A program made the translations under genes and the position numbers. Below are positions 15,391 to 24,593 of a DNA stretch of 38,511 nucleotides, piece after piece. Position 1 is the first letter of the stretch, and each line of letters starts with the position of its first letter. Below the pieces are notes generated by a model. The model was not told the origin of the DNA. It worked only from the letters and a program-made list of their open reading frames with translations, and made no database searches. Origin of the DNA: Oligoflexia bacterium. Lineage in GTDB: Bacteria > Bdellovibrionota > UBA1018. The stretch lies in NCBI GenBank assembly GCA_023700925.1, contig JAMPXZ010000005.1, positions 1 through 38,511 of the forward strand. Direction: 5' to 3'.

Positions 15391-17427
15391 ATGCCGAATC
15401 CCAACAAATCCAATCCGCTTTTGAAGTCATCCGCGTTCGAGCACGGCGCGATTCCGTTTACGGAGATCCATGACGAGCACTTCCTGCCCGCTATTGAGGC
15501 CGTGATGGCTCAAGCCAGGGACCAGCTCAAGGCTATCCGTGAGAACAGCCAAGCGGCGGATTTCAGCAACACGATCGAAGCGCTCGAGCTTTGCTCCGAG
15601 AGGCTCGACAGCGTCTCCAATATTTACTCCAACCTCCTTCATGCGCATACGAACGACAAGCTCCAGGCGTTGGCCAAGGAGATCATGCCGAAGCTCGCGG
15701 CGTTCTCTAATGACATCTCTCTGGAACCGGCGCTCTTCGAGAAGGTGCGCCAGGTTTACGAGAAGCGGGCGTCTCTCGGGTTGAGCACCGAACAGGTTCG
15801 TCTCCTGGAAAAGACCTACAAATTCTTCGTCCGAAACGGCGCCCGGCTCGACGACGCGGGCAAGTCTCGTCTCCGCGCGATCGATGAGCGGCTGGCTCTT
15901 CTGGGCCAACAGTTCGGCGATAACGTGCTCAAGGCGACCAACCAGTTCGAACTGGTGCTGAGTGCGCCGGAAGAGCTGGCCGGCCTACCGCCCTCGGTTC
16001 TTGAGTCGGCGGCCGCGGAGGCCAAGGAGCGGAAGAAGGAAGGCCGCTGGGTTTTCACGTTGCAACAGCCAAGTTACGTGGCGTTTCTGAAATTCAGCGA
16101 GCGGCGGGAGCTGCGCGAGAAGCTTTGGAAGGCTTATATGTCCCGCGCGACCGCCGGTGAGACGGACAATCGCGCGATCGCCAAGGAGATCGCAGGACTT
16201 CGCCACGAGCGCGCCCGGCTCCTGGGCTATATGACCCATGCGCATTTCACCCTGGAGGAGCGGATGGCTTCGGAGCCGGCCCGGGTGCACGAGTTCCTCG
16301 AGCGGCTGCATCAGCCGTCGCGGAAGGCCGCGGAAAGGGACGTTCAGGATTTACGCGAATTCAGCGGTATTGCCGAGCTTCAACCGTGGGATGTTTCTTT
16401 CTACTCCGAGCGTCTCAAGAAGCAACGCTTTGGGCTCGACGAAGAGGCCCTTCGGCCCTATTTCAGGCTGGAAAATGTCGTCGAAGGCGTATTCGAGCAT
16501 GCCCGCCGGCTTTATGGGCTCACGTTTCACCGGAGAACGGATCTGCCGGTCTATCATCCCGATGTCGAGCTGTACGAGGTGCGGGACGAGGAGGCGGGAG
16601 AGTTTATCGGCTTGTTTTACGCGGATTTCTTCCCGCGCGACTCCAAGCGTTCCGGCGCCTGGATGACGATCTTCCGCGAGCAGGGACTTTTTGAGGGCAA
16701 GGTCGGCCGCCCGCTCGTCAGTATTGTCTGCAACCTCACGAAGCCCACTCCGAGCAAGCCGTCGTTGCTCTCCCTGGACGAGGTGAGGACGGTTTTTCAT
16801 GAGTTCGGGCATTCCTTGCATGCCTTGCTCTCGAAATGCCGTTACCGCTCTTTGGCCGGAACGAATGTCTACTGGGACTTCGTCGAGCTGCCCTCGCAGA
16901 TCATGGAAAACTGGGCAAAGGAAAAGGAAGGGCTCGACCTCTTCGCCCGCCATTATCAGAACGACGAAAAGATCTCCGCCGAGCTCGTTACCAAGATCCA
17001 GGCGAGCGCGCGGTTTCAGGCTGGGTGGTTCTCTCTTAGGCAGCTGAGCTTCGGAAGGCTCGACCTGGCCTGGCACGCCGCGGATCCTTCGGGCATCGAA
17101 GATATCGAGGATTTTGAGCGCCAAGCAATGGAGTCGTGCATGCTCTTCCCGCATGTGCCGGGTTCAATTATCTCCTGCGGTTTCGCTCATATCTTCGCGG
17201 GCGGGTATTCAGCGGGCTATTACAGCTACAAATGGGCCGAGGTTCTCGATGCCGATGCCTTCGAGCTCTTCAGGGAAAAGGGGCTCTTCAACAAGGAAGT
17301 CTCTCAACGCTTCAAGGAAAACATCCTTTCGAAAGGCGGAACAGAGCACCCGATGGAGCTCTACAAGCGCTTTCGAGGCCGTGAGCCGGATCCGGATGCG
17401 CTCTTGAGACGGGACGGAATGTGCTAG
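15391..17427 (+). CDS. prlC: M3 family zinc oligopeptidase (oligopeptidase A type)
   Basis: 678 aa, the usual length for OpdA/PrlC. Cytosolic metallopeptidase that degrades short peptides, including cleaved signal peptides. The N-terminal half is the helical M3 lid (starting PLLKSSAFEHGAIPFTEI). The zinc site is HEFGHSLHALL (H470-H474) in the family context TVFHEFGH, with the third ligand glutamate in the following helix (VELPSQIMENW). FAHIFAGGYSAGYYSYKWAE near 590-620 is the substrate-binding Tyr/Gly loop typical of the family. The ATG at 15391 is preceded by a purine-rich GGGGTAAGCTGAG. Confidence 0.92.
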   Translation: MPNPNKSNPLLKSSAFEHGAIPFTEIHDEHFLPAIEAVMAQARDQLKAIRENSQAADFSNTIEALELCSERLDSVSNIYSNLLHAHTNDKLQALAKEIMPKLAAFSNDISLEPALFEKVRQVYEKRASLGLSTEQVRLLEKTYKFFVRNGARLDDAGKSRLRAIDERLALLGQQFGDNVLKATNQFELVLSAPEELAGLPPSVLESAAAEAKERKKEGRWVFTLQQPSYVAFLKFSERRELREKLWKAYMSRATAGETDNRAIAKEIAGLRHERARLLGYMTHAHFTLEERMASEPARVHEFLERLHQPSRKAAERDVQDLREFSGIAELQPWDVSFYSERLKKQRFGLDEEALRPYFRLENVVEGVFEHARRLYGLTFHRRTDLPVYHPDVELYEVRDEEAGEFIGLFYADFFPRDSKRSGAWMTIFREQGLFEGKVGRPLVSIVCNLTKPTPSKPSLLSLDEVRTVFHEFGHSLHALLSKCRYRSLAGTNVYWDFVELPSQIMENWAKEKEGLDLFARHYQNDEKISAELVTKIQASARFQAGWFSLRQLSFGRLDLAWHAADPSGIEDIEDFERQAMESCMLFPHVPGSIISCGFAHIFAGGYSAGYYSYKWAEVLDADAFELFREKGLFNKEVSQRFKENILSKGGTEHPMELYKRFRGREPDPDALLRRDGMC

Positions 17428-17570
17428 GCCCACGGGGGTGAGGGCTCGCTGAGTTAAAGCGAGCGGGAATTGTCTCCTGCGCACGCGTGTTTCCGGGGTT
17501 TTTGGCTCGCCAGAAGTCGCCTCCAGTGGATATAGTTCCGCAATTAACGGTCTGCCGAGAGGAGATCTTC

Positions 17571-18644
17571 ATGGAGTCGCAGTCCCAATCCGGGTCCACA
17601 AAGACATTACTTCAGCTCTGTTTAGGGTACTTTGGATTTTACATCCTCACCGGCATTGCCGTTAAGTATTATACTGACCTTTCGCCCGATCGGATTTCGC
17701 AGATCGCATTCCTTTTCAATAATACCGCCGGTAGCAACATCCTCGTGCTCCTGGTCGTCTTCGCCGTCGGGATGCACAAAGCCGGATCGCAGAAGCTCTT
17801 CTCCCGGGATTCGCTTCCGATTCTCTACTCAGGTATCTGCACCGCAGTCGTCATTCCGACGACGACTCTCATGTACCTGCTCCCCATTTCGGTCATGGTC
17901 GCCATGGTAATCATGCGGGGAAGCGTGATCATCATCAGCCGCCTCGTCGATGAAATCCAGATCCGTCAAGGCATCTTGAAAAAGAAGGTGAGCTGGGAAG
18001 AAGATCTGGCCATTGTCTTCGCGCTGATGGCCGTCGGGATGAATCTGCTGCTTCCGGGGAAGGGAAAATTCGACTTCGTCGGTCATCCGGCCGCGATGGT
18101 CATCCTGACTTCCTATCTCACGGCTTATTTTATCCGCCTGTACATCATGAACTACTTCAAGAACAGCGCGGTGGGTCTGAAGATCAACAATCAGGCGTTC
18201 TTCGCGCGTGAGCAGGTCGTAGCCACCCTGACACTCGTGCTCGTAACCCTAGGGCTCGTCGCGTCGCCTCGTCTGTTCGCCGTTGAGTCGCCAGCCGTGC
18301 TGGAGTTCCAGGGCGCTGTTTTCGCTCCCAGCTTCTGGCCGATGATGTCCGGCATTGTCTACGGGGCCGTCGCGTTCTTCTCGGTCCTGATCTTCATGTT
18401 CCGCGGCCGCACCGCGACGTTCGCGGGGCTCGTCAACCGCCTGACCTCGCTGGTTGCAGGAACGACGTCGACGTTGCTCCTGGCCTATTTCTTCGGCACG
18501 CGCATGCCGTCCAGCATGGAATGGATGTCCTTGTTGTGGATCGGTGTCGCCGTGGGGCTGCTGACTCGCGCGGAGCTCAAATACGCGGGCAAGAAGCTGG
18601 CCGTGGCTCCGGTTGTTCCCGCCGAAAAAAGCCTCGCCACCTGA
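17571..18644 (+). CDS. Multipass inner-membrane protein, EamA/DMT-like
   Basis: 357 aa. Eight to ten hydrophobic segments spread over the whole length, including TM1 (LCLGYFGFYILTGIAV), then NILVLLVVFAVG, SVMVAMVIMRGSVIIISRL and SGIVYGAVAFFSVLIFMF. The MRGS-type turn and paired-helix layout resemble drug/metabolite transporters of the EamA kind, but no diagnostic motif is present. The ATG at 17571 has a GAGAGGAG ribosome site; an in-frame start at 17487 lacks one. Its stop TGA abuts the stop of the opposite gene so that the two form the palindrome TGATCA. Substrate unknown. Confidence 0.7.
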   Translation: MESQSQSGSTKTLLQLCLGYFGFYILTGIAVKYYTDLSPDRISQIAFLFNNTAGSNILVLLVVFAVGMHKAGSQKLFSRDSLPILYSGICTAVVIPTTTLMYLLPISVMVAMVIMRGSVIIISRLVDEIQIRQGILKKKVSWEEDLAIVFALMAVGMNLLLPGKGKFDFVGHPAAMVILTSYLTAYFIRLYIMNYFKNSAVGLKINNQAFFAREQVVATLTLVLVTLGLVASPRLFAVESPAVLEFQGAVFAPSFWPMMSGIVYGAVAFFSVLIFMFRGRTATFAGLVNRLTSLVAGTTSTLLLAYFFGTRMPSSMEWMSLLWIGVAVGLLTRAELKYAGKKLAVAPVVPAEKSLAT

Positions 18645-19382
18645 TCAGAGAGTAAGCTGCAGCCCGGCCCGGTAGGGCGACGCCATACCGTGGTAAAGAA
18701 AGTAGATCGCCACGCTTTGGCTGAGCCACGCGTCGATACCGAGAAAGATGTCCAGGTCGTCGAGCGTCGTTCGCGGTGAGAGCCAGAAGGAATCACCGAT
18801 GAGCAAGGACACTCGGCTCGTCGGCAGGAACACGACGGCCGCTGAGCCGGTTGTCATCGAAGGGGTTCTCGTGATGTCGAGTTCGAGCTGGTAGGCCGCG
18901 CCCCGGTAACCGATCGCGCCTGTAAGGTGTTCGAGGCTATCAGTGAAGTCATAGGCTACCGCCGCCAGATAAAGCCCCGAAGCTTGGCCAAAGCGGGTCC
19001 CCAAGGTGAAGCCCGGGGAGAAGTCATCCAGCCGTGATTGGGCGCCCAGACCGAGCTGGAGCTTTCCCATCGAGAAGCCAAGGCCGGCCTCAGCGGTCGC
19101 ATCGCGGCCGAGATCTTGGGCGCCGAGTCCCCAGCCGAAGCCGCGGCCCGCGTTCGCATAGGAGACCGCGGGTCTTGCGCTCTGAGATTCGCCAAAACCT
19201 ACTGAGGCGTCGAGGACGCTCCCCGCGAGGGCGCCCAGCGCCGAGGGATTCAGGGTGATCGCGGCGTTATTGGACGGGAAGATCACTCCTGCCGGAAGAT
19301 CGATCCGATCCGAAGCCGCATGCGCGGCGGATGTGATGAAGAAAACGGCAACCACCCATCTCGACACAACTCTTTTGGGCAT
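18645..19382 (-). CDS. Predicted outer-membrane beta-barrel protein
   Basis: 245 aa. The signal peptide MPKRVVSRWVVAVFFITSA is followed by AHAAS cleavage. The rest alternates polar and hydrophobic residues in about ten strands (for example GLYLAAVAYDF and AAVVFLPTSRVSLLIG) and ends GLQLTL. The ATG at 19382 has an AAGGAG ribosome site; the open frame upstream overlaps aspA and is not used. It starts 9 bases after the aspA stop, so it is probably co-transcribed with it. An early FPSNNAAITLNPSALGAL resembles the N-terminal region of FadL/OmpP1-like transporters, but this is weak. Function unknown. Confidence 0.7.
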   Translation of the reverse strand: MPKRVVSRWVVAVFFITSAAHAASDRIDLPAGVIFPSNNAAITLNPSALGALAGSVLDASVGFGESQSARPAVSYANAGRGFGWGLGAQDLGRDATAEAGLGFSMGKLQLGLGAQSRLDDFSPGFTLGTRFGQASGLYLAAVAYDFTDSLEHLTGAIGYRGAAYQLELDITRTPSMTTGSAAVVFLPTSRVSLLIGDSFWLSPRTTLDDLDIFLGIDAWLSQSVAIYFLYHGMASPYRAGLQLTL

Positions 19383-19390
19383 GAGTCTCC

Positions 19391-20836
19391 TTAAACCGTG
19401 TGAGGCTCGCGGACTTTCCGTCCCATGTACTTCGGATTCAGCAGATTCTCGGTCGAGAAGATCTCGTCGAGCTGTTCCTTCGTGAGCAGGCCGAGCTCGA
19501 GCACGGCCTGGCTGACGGTCTTGCCTTCCTTCGCGCACAGCTTGCCGATCAGGTCACACTTCTCGTGGCCGAGAATGGGGTCGAGGAAGGTCACGATTCC
19601 GATGGAGCTCATCACGTACTCACGGCAGCGCTCGGGGTTCGCGGTGATTCCATCGATGCACTTGTCCTTGAGATTGTAGCAGGCGTTGCGCAGCAGCGAG
19701 ATGGATTCGAAGAGCGCTACCGCGATCACGGGCTCCATGACGTTCAGCTGCAGTTGCCCGGCTTCGGCGGCCATGGTCACCGTGAGATCGTTCCCTACGA
19801 TCTTGAAGCAGATCTGGTTGATCAGCTCGGGAATCACGGGGTTCACCTTCGCCGGCATGATGCTCGAGCCGGCCTGCAGCTCGGGCAGGTTGATCTCCTT
19901 GAGCCCGGCGCGGGGCCCGGAAGAGAGCAGGCGCAGATCGTTCATGATCTTGGACAGCTTCACGGCGGTCCGTTTGAGCATTCCGGAGATCATGACGTAA
20001 GCGCCGCAGTCGGAGGTTGCCTCGACCAGGTCCTCGGAAAGGACGAACTCATGCCCCGTGACCTGCCGTAGCTTTTCTACCGCGACGGGGCCATAGCCGG
20101 TCGGGGCGTTCACGCCGGTGCCGATCGCGGTCGCGCCGAGATTCACTTCGAGAATCAGATTCTTGAGCTGCGAAAGCAGCTTGATCTCCTCGCGGATCAG
20201 CGTCGAAAACGCCTTGAATTCCTGCCCGAGCGACATCGGAACCGCGTCCTGCAGCTGCGTGCGGCCCATCTTGAGGATGCCGGCGAACTCCGTCGCCTTG
20301 TTTTCGAAGGAACGCTGCAGGGTCTCGAGCGCCCGAAGGACGTCGAGAAGGTTCTCGTGGAGCGCGACACGGAAGGCGGTGGGGTAAGCGTCATTCGTCG
20401 ACTGGCAGCGATTGACGTGGTCGTTCGGGTGGACGAACTGATACTGGCCCTTTTCCTTGCCGAGAAGTTCGAGCGCGAGGTTGGCTATAACCTCGTTGGC
20501 ATTCATGTTGACGGAGGTGCCAGCGCCCCCCTGGTAGACGTCCGTGGGGAACTGGTCAAAGCAGCGCCCCTTGACGATGATCTCGTCGCAGGCTCGGGCG
20601 ATGATATCCGCGATCTTGCGATCGACTGTTCCAAGCTCACCGTTGGCGAGGGCACAGGCCTTCTTGACCTGAGCCAAGGCGCGGATCATCGAAGGATTGT
20701 CGCCGATCTTCAGGGGGCTGATTCGGAAATTCTCGATCGCTCTCGCGGTGTGCACGCCGTAATAGGCGGCGCTCGGGACTTCCTTGGTTCCCAGAAGATC
20801 CCGTTCGACCCTGACTTGTTGCGATTGCTGCGACAT
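19391..20836 (-). CDS. aspA: Aspartate ammonia-lyase
   Basis: 481 aa. Converts L-aspartate to fumarate and ammonia. Motifs: [19 protein letters not shown] at the N-terminus, the substrate-binding blocks [15 protein letters not shown] (102-116) and [15 protein letters not shown] (142-156), [10 protein letters not shown] (191-200), and the flexible catalytic loop [11 protein letters not shown] (323-333) with the catalytic serine. [10 protein letters not shown] and the length fit AspA, although class II fumarase is the nearest alternative. The ATG at 20836 has a GGAGG ribosome site. The following outer-membrane gene begins 9 bases downstream, which hints at an amino-acid or dicarboxylate uptake link (inference). 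Confidence 0.93.
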   Translation of the reverse strand: MSQQSQQVRVERDLLGTKEVPSAAYYGVHTARAIENFRISPLKIGDNPSMIRALAQVKKACALANGELGTVDRKIADIIARACDEIIVKGRCFDQFPTDVYQGGAGTSVNMNANEVIANLALELLGKEKGQYQFVHPNDHVNRCQSTNDAYPTAFRVALHENLLDVLRALETLQRSFENKATEFAGILKMGRTQLQDAVPMSLGQEFKAFSTLIREEIKLLSQLKNLILEVNLGATAIGTGVNAPTGYGPVAVEKLRQVTGHEFVLSEDLVEATSDCGAYVMISGMLKRTAVKLSKIMNDLRLLSSGPRAGLKEINLPELQAGSSIMPAKVNPVIPELINQICFKIVGNDLTVTMAAEAGQLQLNVMEPVIAVALFESISLLRNACYNLKDKCIDGITANPERCREYVMSSIGIVTFLDPILGHEKCDLIGKLCAKEGKTVSQAVLELGLLTKEQLDEIFSTENLLNPKYMGRKVREPHTV

Positions 20837-20919
20837 GGCTTGCCTCCGGTGGATGAAAAACAGGGGATTTCGTGAGTCCCCATCATCGAAAAAAGGAAAG
20901 CAAGGAGCAAGGAAGAAAT

Positions 20920-21477
20920 TTAGCGATTCCGCTCGTAGACGCAGCGACCGGTGCTGCGTGGCGTTTCGTCGCTCGCGCTCTTCTCGGTGAGCAGGTAAGC
21001 GAGCTGGTCGCCTTCGAGCGTTGCCGCAAAGAAGGAGGAAATCAAGGGGCGTCCCGCGAGGGTTCTGAAGGTGGTGGAGCCGTTGAGCTGGTTCTCAGTG
21101 GCGGACTCATCCACCGTGCGCCAGCCATTCGGGATTCCCGTCATGGCGTTTCGTTGCAGGGTCTGCTGAGCGCCGAGGTTGATGCTGGAGAACTGGTACA
21201 CGATAGTATCGAACACCGTCGTGACGCTGCCATCGGCCGCGATGGCCTCGGTGATGCACTCGCGGCTGGTGGTGCAATAGACTCCAAGCCCGTGCGGGGG
21301 CTCGGCAGTGATCGTGATGCCCGAGGGGCAGAAGCCGGCAAGGCTCTTCGCTAGCGAGTAGGTGCCCACGTAGCGGGCTTCCCTATTCGAGTCCGCAAGC
21401 GCGCTCGCGGCGCCAAACGCGGCTGCAACAAGAAAAATGGCGGACTGGGCGAGTGCTTCTGAGTTGATCTTTTTCAT
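20920..21477 (-). CDS. Secreted protein of unknown function
   Basis: 185 aa. Start [20 protein letters not shown] with signal-peptide features and cleavage near ASALADS. The mature part has four Cys in two groups (FCPSG and [10 protein letters not shown]) plus a C-terminal RCVYER, suggesting disulfides and a periplasmic or extracellular location. The mature sequence looks beta-rich and matches no family I know. A weak ribosome site precedes the ATG at 21477; an upstream frame start at 21621 overlaps the esterase gene and is rejected. It lies between the esterase (95-bp gap) and aspA (83-bp gap) on the same strand. Confidence 0.65.
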   Translation of the reverse strand: MKKINSEALAQSAIFLVAAAFGAASALADSNREARYVGTYSLAKSLAGFCPSGITITAEPPHGLGVYCTTSRECITEAIAADGSVTTVFDTIVYQFSSINLGAQQTLQRNAMTGIPNGWRTVDESATENQLNGSTTFRTLAGRPLISSFFAATLEGDQLAYLLTEKSASDETPRSTGRCVYERNR

Positions 21478-21571
21478 GTGTTCGTAGTAGCTGAAAATAA
21501 CGCATTGCGCAATTGCAAAGTCGCGCCTCTTCAGCTTTCCTGCCACCGGAGTAGTGAAACCGGCTGACTCG

Positions 21572-22882
21572 TCAGCGCGTATTGAGCTTCGGGTTGTTCT
21601 CCGACCAAAGCTTCGCGACAAACATCGGGAAGTCGATCGAAGCGTTGCTGTGGAACAGAGCGCCGGCCATGCCGTTGGGGGCGGGGCCGAGCTTTTTCAT
21701 GTCAAAGTGGCCAGTTGAGGCGTTGATGTAGCCTTGCTCAACGAGCCAGCGCACGTCCGGGAAGCCCGGGAAGTCGCCCCTGCTCACCGGGCCTGCCGGC
21801 CAGGCGTGGCGAAGGGTGTCCTGCTCAATGCGAGCAATGCGGATGCGGCCAGCGCTGTCACGCCAGTATTCGGCATAGGCCTTCCAGTCGCGGGGCGTGG
21901 CATCCTTCGGACGGCACTCATGGTAGCTGTCGCCACGGTCTTTTTCGCCACCCGCGCAGCCGATGCCTTTGCCGCTACCCAGAACGACGCCGGTTTCGGC
22001 CTTCTTGACGCCCAAGAGGGTCGCCATCATGTCCGCCGTCATCTTCTGGTAGGGGTAGGGTGCGAACTTGTCGCCGTCCCAGATGTTCTGGTTGATGAAC
22101 TTGTCCGCGGTGACGATACCGTCGACAACGGTGATGTTGCCGGCGGGCAGGCTGTTGTCATCGGAGACGAGCGCGATGACCTGATCTTTCATCGTCGGCT
22201 TGCCGGGGGCGGTTGCCGAGTAATCCCGGCAGACCTTCAGCATGTCGGCGGTCTTGATCGAAGGCGGCATGACGGCGGTGCTTTGATTGGAGCCGATGCC
22301 GGGGGCCGCGGCGAGCGCGACGCCTGAGAAGACGTCGGGTGCCATGCAGGCGACTTCCATCGCCACTGCGCCGCCAGCCGAGATGCCGGCGAGGTAAATC
22401 TGGTTCGGGTCGATCTCGAGTTCGGGATAATCGCTCACGAGCTTCGTGCCCGCGGCGATGATCGATTTGTGGTCCGGGCTGTTGCGGGTGGGCATCGTGA
22501 CCATCGGGTAGCCGCCACCGTAGTTGATGCACTCCATCTGCTTGATGCGCTGATTGGGGAAGACCGGTGCCTGGACATCGGGGACGACAACGACGAGACC
22601 GTAGGCTTCGGCGGCTTTCGGCCAGCCGGCGCTCTGGGCGATCTGGAAGGAGACCTGGTCGCAGCCCATGAGATGAATCACGGCGCCTCTCTTGGCGGGC
22701 ACTTTCTTGGAGAAACCGTTCGGGGTGTAGACCCAGGCGCTTGGGAACCCGGCGAAGTTTTTCTCGTATTTCCAGTTAGTCCCCTTTGCCCAGTCGGTTT
22801 CGGTGGGAATGCTGCCTGCGATGCAGGTCAGGGAAGCCAGGAGGAACGATCCAAAAAGCAAAGTCAGTGTGAGAGCCTTCAC
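21572..22882 (-). CDS. Secreted PHB-depolymerase-family esterase (alpha/beta hydrolase)
   Basis: About 436 aa from a GTG start. A signal peptide (KALTLTLLFGSFLLASLTC) opens the protein. The hydrolase core shows GAVIHLMGCDQ (oxyanion region), LVVVVPDVQ, the nucleophile elbow IYLAGISAGGA (Ser168), and NQNIWDGDKFAPYPY further on. This is the type I extracellular PHB depolymerase/feruloyl-esterase-like family, which hydrolyses polyester or acetyl/feruloyl esters. The GTG has AAAGGA 10 bases upstream; an alternative ATG at 22936 would add 18 residues without a ribosome site. Substrate cannot be predicted. Several Cys in the mature protein fit an extracytoplasmic location. Confidence 0.75.
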   Translation of the reverse strand: MKALTLTLLFGSFLLASLTCIAGSIPTETDWAKGTNWKYEKNFAGFPSAWVYTPNGFSKKVPAKRGAVIHLMGCDQVSFQIAQSAGWPKAAEAYGLVVVVPDVQAPVFPNQRIKQMECINYGGGYPMVTMPTRNSPDHKSIIAAGTKLVSDYPELEIDPNQIYLAGISAGGAVAMEVACMAPDVFSGVALAAAPGIGSNQSTAVMPPSIKTADMLKVCRDYSATAPGKPTMKDQVIALVSDDNSLPAGNITVVDGIVTADKFINQNIWDGDKFAPYPYQKMTADMMATLLGVKKAETGVVLGSGKGIGCAGGEKDRGDSYHECRPKDATPRDWKAYAEYWRDSAGRIRIARIEQDTLRHAWPAGPVSRGDFPGFPDVRWLVEQGYINASTGHFDMKKLGPAPNGMAGALFHSNASIDFPMFVAKLWSENNPKLNTR

Positions 22883-23070
22883 GTCTGCCGGTCCTTTCGA
22901 AAAGAAACGTCTTAATGTGAAGGGGAGATATAGCATAGGTGAATCGTTTTGCCAGATTTGTCTCAATCTTCTCGTTAAAAATCATGAGGCTGGAATGCCG
23001 GGGGGTGGAATTAGCTGTGAGGATCCGCCGGTCTTGACGCGATGCGCCATACGAGCTAAAAAGGTTTCCC

Positions 23071-24036
23071 ATGGTAAGGTCTGCTGCTCTACTCCTCTTG
23101 ATTTCGGCTCTAGTGGCCTCCGTTGCGCCGCCCAGCGCGAGTGCAGCGGAACTTTTCAGTACGCGGTACTCGATGAGCCTCACGAGCTACTTAGGGCTCA
23201 GCACCCAGCGGGTCGAAGAGGCGGCAGAACGCGTCTGGCTTGCTCACCCGAGTCTGCTCAAGCAATGGGAGCTCATCAGCGCGGACGCAAACGCCACCTA
23301 TAATGGAGTCCTCAACACTATCGAAGTGTCGCCAACGCTGACCACTCCGGCAAGCTCACTCTCTTCCGGCAAGCGGCGTCTTAAGTCGGTGCAGGAGCTC
23401 CTTGGCGAGTCCGCCAGCTACGCCGTTTATGCCACGACGGTCTTTCATGAGCTGGCGCACGCGGAGTACGACGTTCTCGTGGAGGAGGGAGCCAGCGCCG
23501 CCGATCGCGAACTTTTTTCGCTGATCGAAAGCGAGCTGCGTCCCTGGTTCGCGAGTCGCTTTCCGATGGTCTCGAGCGAGGTCGCGGTCTCGGAATACTT
23601 TGCGTATTTTCACGGCGCTGTCACTGAGCTGCTTTTTGAGGAACGGCAGCAGCTTCTCTTTTACAACGGGATCGATCCGCTGACGGGCAGATGCCTCCCG
23701 CTGCGATCGCTGCGCGAACGGGCGCGACGGATGCCGCTGCGGGATTTTCAGGAGCTATTCGCTATCGGAGCCGGGGACGACACGCCTTACGCCGAGCGCG
23801 TTCGCGTGGATTACGTTTTCGTGCGTGGCAGGGATCTTGAGCTCTCCATCGGCAAGCCGGGGGGCTTTCGAGAGGAATGGCAGAACGAGTTCTGGCGCCA
23901 CTTCGAGGGATTTTATCAGCCGCCCAGAAACCGTCAGGAGCTTATCCGCGAGCTCCGCAAGGACACCGCGCTCACGGAGCGGGTTGAGGCTTGCCGGACG
24001 GCGCTGTGGAAGGCGCGTAACGGAGGTGCACACTGA
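23071..24036 (+). CDS. Putative secreted HExxH metalloprotease-like protein
   Basis: 321 aa. Signal peptide (MVRSAALLLLISALVASVAP, cleavage near ASAAE). A zinc-site-like helix VFHELAHAEY (H126, E127, H130) is followed 45 residues later by SEYFAYFHG, whose E175 could be the third ligand, a gluzincin-like arrangement. No known peptidase family is recognised from the rest. The ATG at 23071 is preceded by AAAAAGG at good spacing. It is divergent from the esterase gene, with 188 bp between starts. It ends 220 bases before the island's left repeat, so it is the last chromosomal gene on that side. Confidence 0.65.
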   Translation: MVRSAALLLLISALVASVAPPSASAAELFSTRYSMSLTSYLGLSTQRVEEAAERVWLAHPSLLKQWELISADANATYNGVLNTIEVSPTLTTPASSLSSGKRRLKSVQELLGESASYAVYATTVFHELAHAEYDVLVEEGASAADRELFSLIESELRPWFASRFPMVSSEVAVSEYFAYFHGAVTELLFEERQQLLFYNGIDPLTGRCLPLRSLRERARRMPLRDFQELFAIGAGDDTPYAERVRVDYVFVRGRDLELSIGKPGGFREEWQNEFWRHFEGFYQPPRNRQELIRELRKDTALTERVEACRTALWKARNGGAH

Positions 24037-24256
24037 TGCCGAGGGCCGAACTGACTGGCCCGGCAGCGGTGTGCCTCGAAGCCGGAATTGTCGGAAATGA
24101 CTTCCGGGACCGTAGTTGTAGAATTGTCTGCTACTAGTTGCCAGAAGAAGCTGACTGCTTGTGCTTGATTGAAAAAGACGCACCCCACCACGGAGTGAGG
24201 AGAACCGGGGAACCGGGGAACCGGAACCCCTCGTTTTCTCAGCTAAGTGTAGGAAA
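24037..24256. other. Chromosomal spacer left of the island
   Basis: No gene is seen. A small hairpin forms at 24082-24087/24102-24107 (CCGGAA/TTCCGG), 45 bases past the metalloprotease stop. At about 24206-24226 there is a short tandem AACCGGGG repeat. A short open frame running through here into the tRNA fragment is a translation artefact. Confidence 0.5.
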
Positions 24257-24311
24257 TGTTTGGTGGCTGAGGGCGGGATCGAACCGCCGACCTGCGGGTT
24301 ATGAATCCGCC
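24257..24311 (+). repeat. Left attachment-site repeat (tRNA 3' fragment)
   Basis: Identical over 55 bases to 35650-35704. It holds the last 51 bases of the tRNA (including encoded CCA, T-arm, variable region and anticodon arm) on the minus strand, from 24261, plus four bases beyond the CCA. It breaks off inside the 5' side of the anticodon stem, where the sequence continues CACGATCC rather than the tRNA's CGCTCTAACC. It is a remnant, not a functional tRNA. Confidence 0.92.
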
Positions 24312-24423
24312 ACGATCCGTTTTGTAACTTCCGAAAATGTCTGTGTTTTGTGAATAATAACCGAAAGATAAGCCGACTCGGCACTTCGGTCGGATACGGG
24401 GGATTTCGGGCATATTCGGGCGC

Positions 24424-24444
24424 TGGTTGACCCTTCGTTGACCC
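24424..24444 (+). repeat. Left arm-type repeat (two TTGACCC boxes)
   Basis: TGGTTGACCCTTCGTTGACC continues by one C to 24444. The same 21 bases with a single change (C to T) occur at 35564-35584 in the same orientation. Within each copy TTGACCC is repeated with an 11-bp period, about one helical turn, as expected of integrase N-terminal-domain arm sites. It is 113 bases inside the left attachment repeat. Confidence 0.7.
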
Positions 24445-24527
24445 TAGATAGAATATAGGAATCGATGCGTTCGGGAAGCGGGCTGCCCAGTTTGATTCAA
24501 AAAGGACCCTGTTTCACCGCTCGTTAG

Positions 24528-24555
24528 GTCAAGTTTAGTATAGTAAAAACTTGAC
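24528..24555. promoter_or_regulatory. Inverted-repeat operator and promoter of the DUF6088 gene
   Basis: GTCAAGTTT (24528-24536) and AAACTTGAC (24547-24555) are perfect 9-bp arms around a centre that includes TATAGT (24539-24544), a good -10 element. The layout suggests autoregulation by the downstream winged-helix antitoxin-like protein (inference from known AbiEi repressors). No convincing -35 box is visible. Confidence 0.55.
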
Positions 24556-24570
24556 TTTTTGAGCGGAATC

Positions 24571-24591
24571 ACCGACCTTTATAGGGTCGGT
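24571..24591 (+). promoter_or_regulatory. 7-bp inverted repeat just before the DUF6088 start
   Basis: ACCGACC (24571-24577) and GGTCGGT (24585-24591) flank TTTATAG; the right arm ends 2 bases before the ATG at 24594. It could be a second operator half-site pair, or an RNA hairpin that hides the ribosome-binding region. Confidence 0.45.
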
Positions 24592-24593
24592 AA

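Noticed and set aside
21734-22327. 197-aa plus-strand frame opposite the esterase
   Set aside because: Shadow frame created by high GC; no start signals, and the esterase on the other strand has family motifs and a signal peptide.
24206-24226. Short AACCGGGG tandem repeat as an iteron or replication origin
   Set aside because: Only two to three copies, no DnaA boxes or rep gene nearby, and it lies outside the island.
24138-24353. A 71-aa open frame with the sequence WWLRAGSNRRPAGYESATIR
   Set aside because: This is the well-known artefact of translating a tRNA 3' end; the bases are the left attachment repeat, not a gene.
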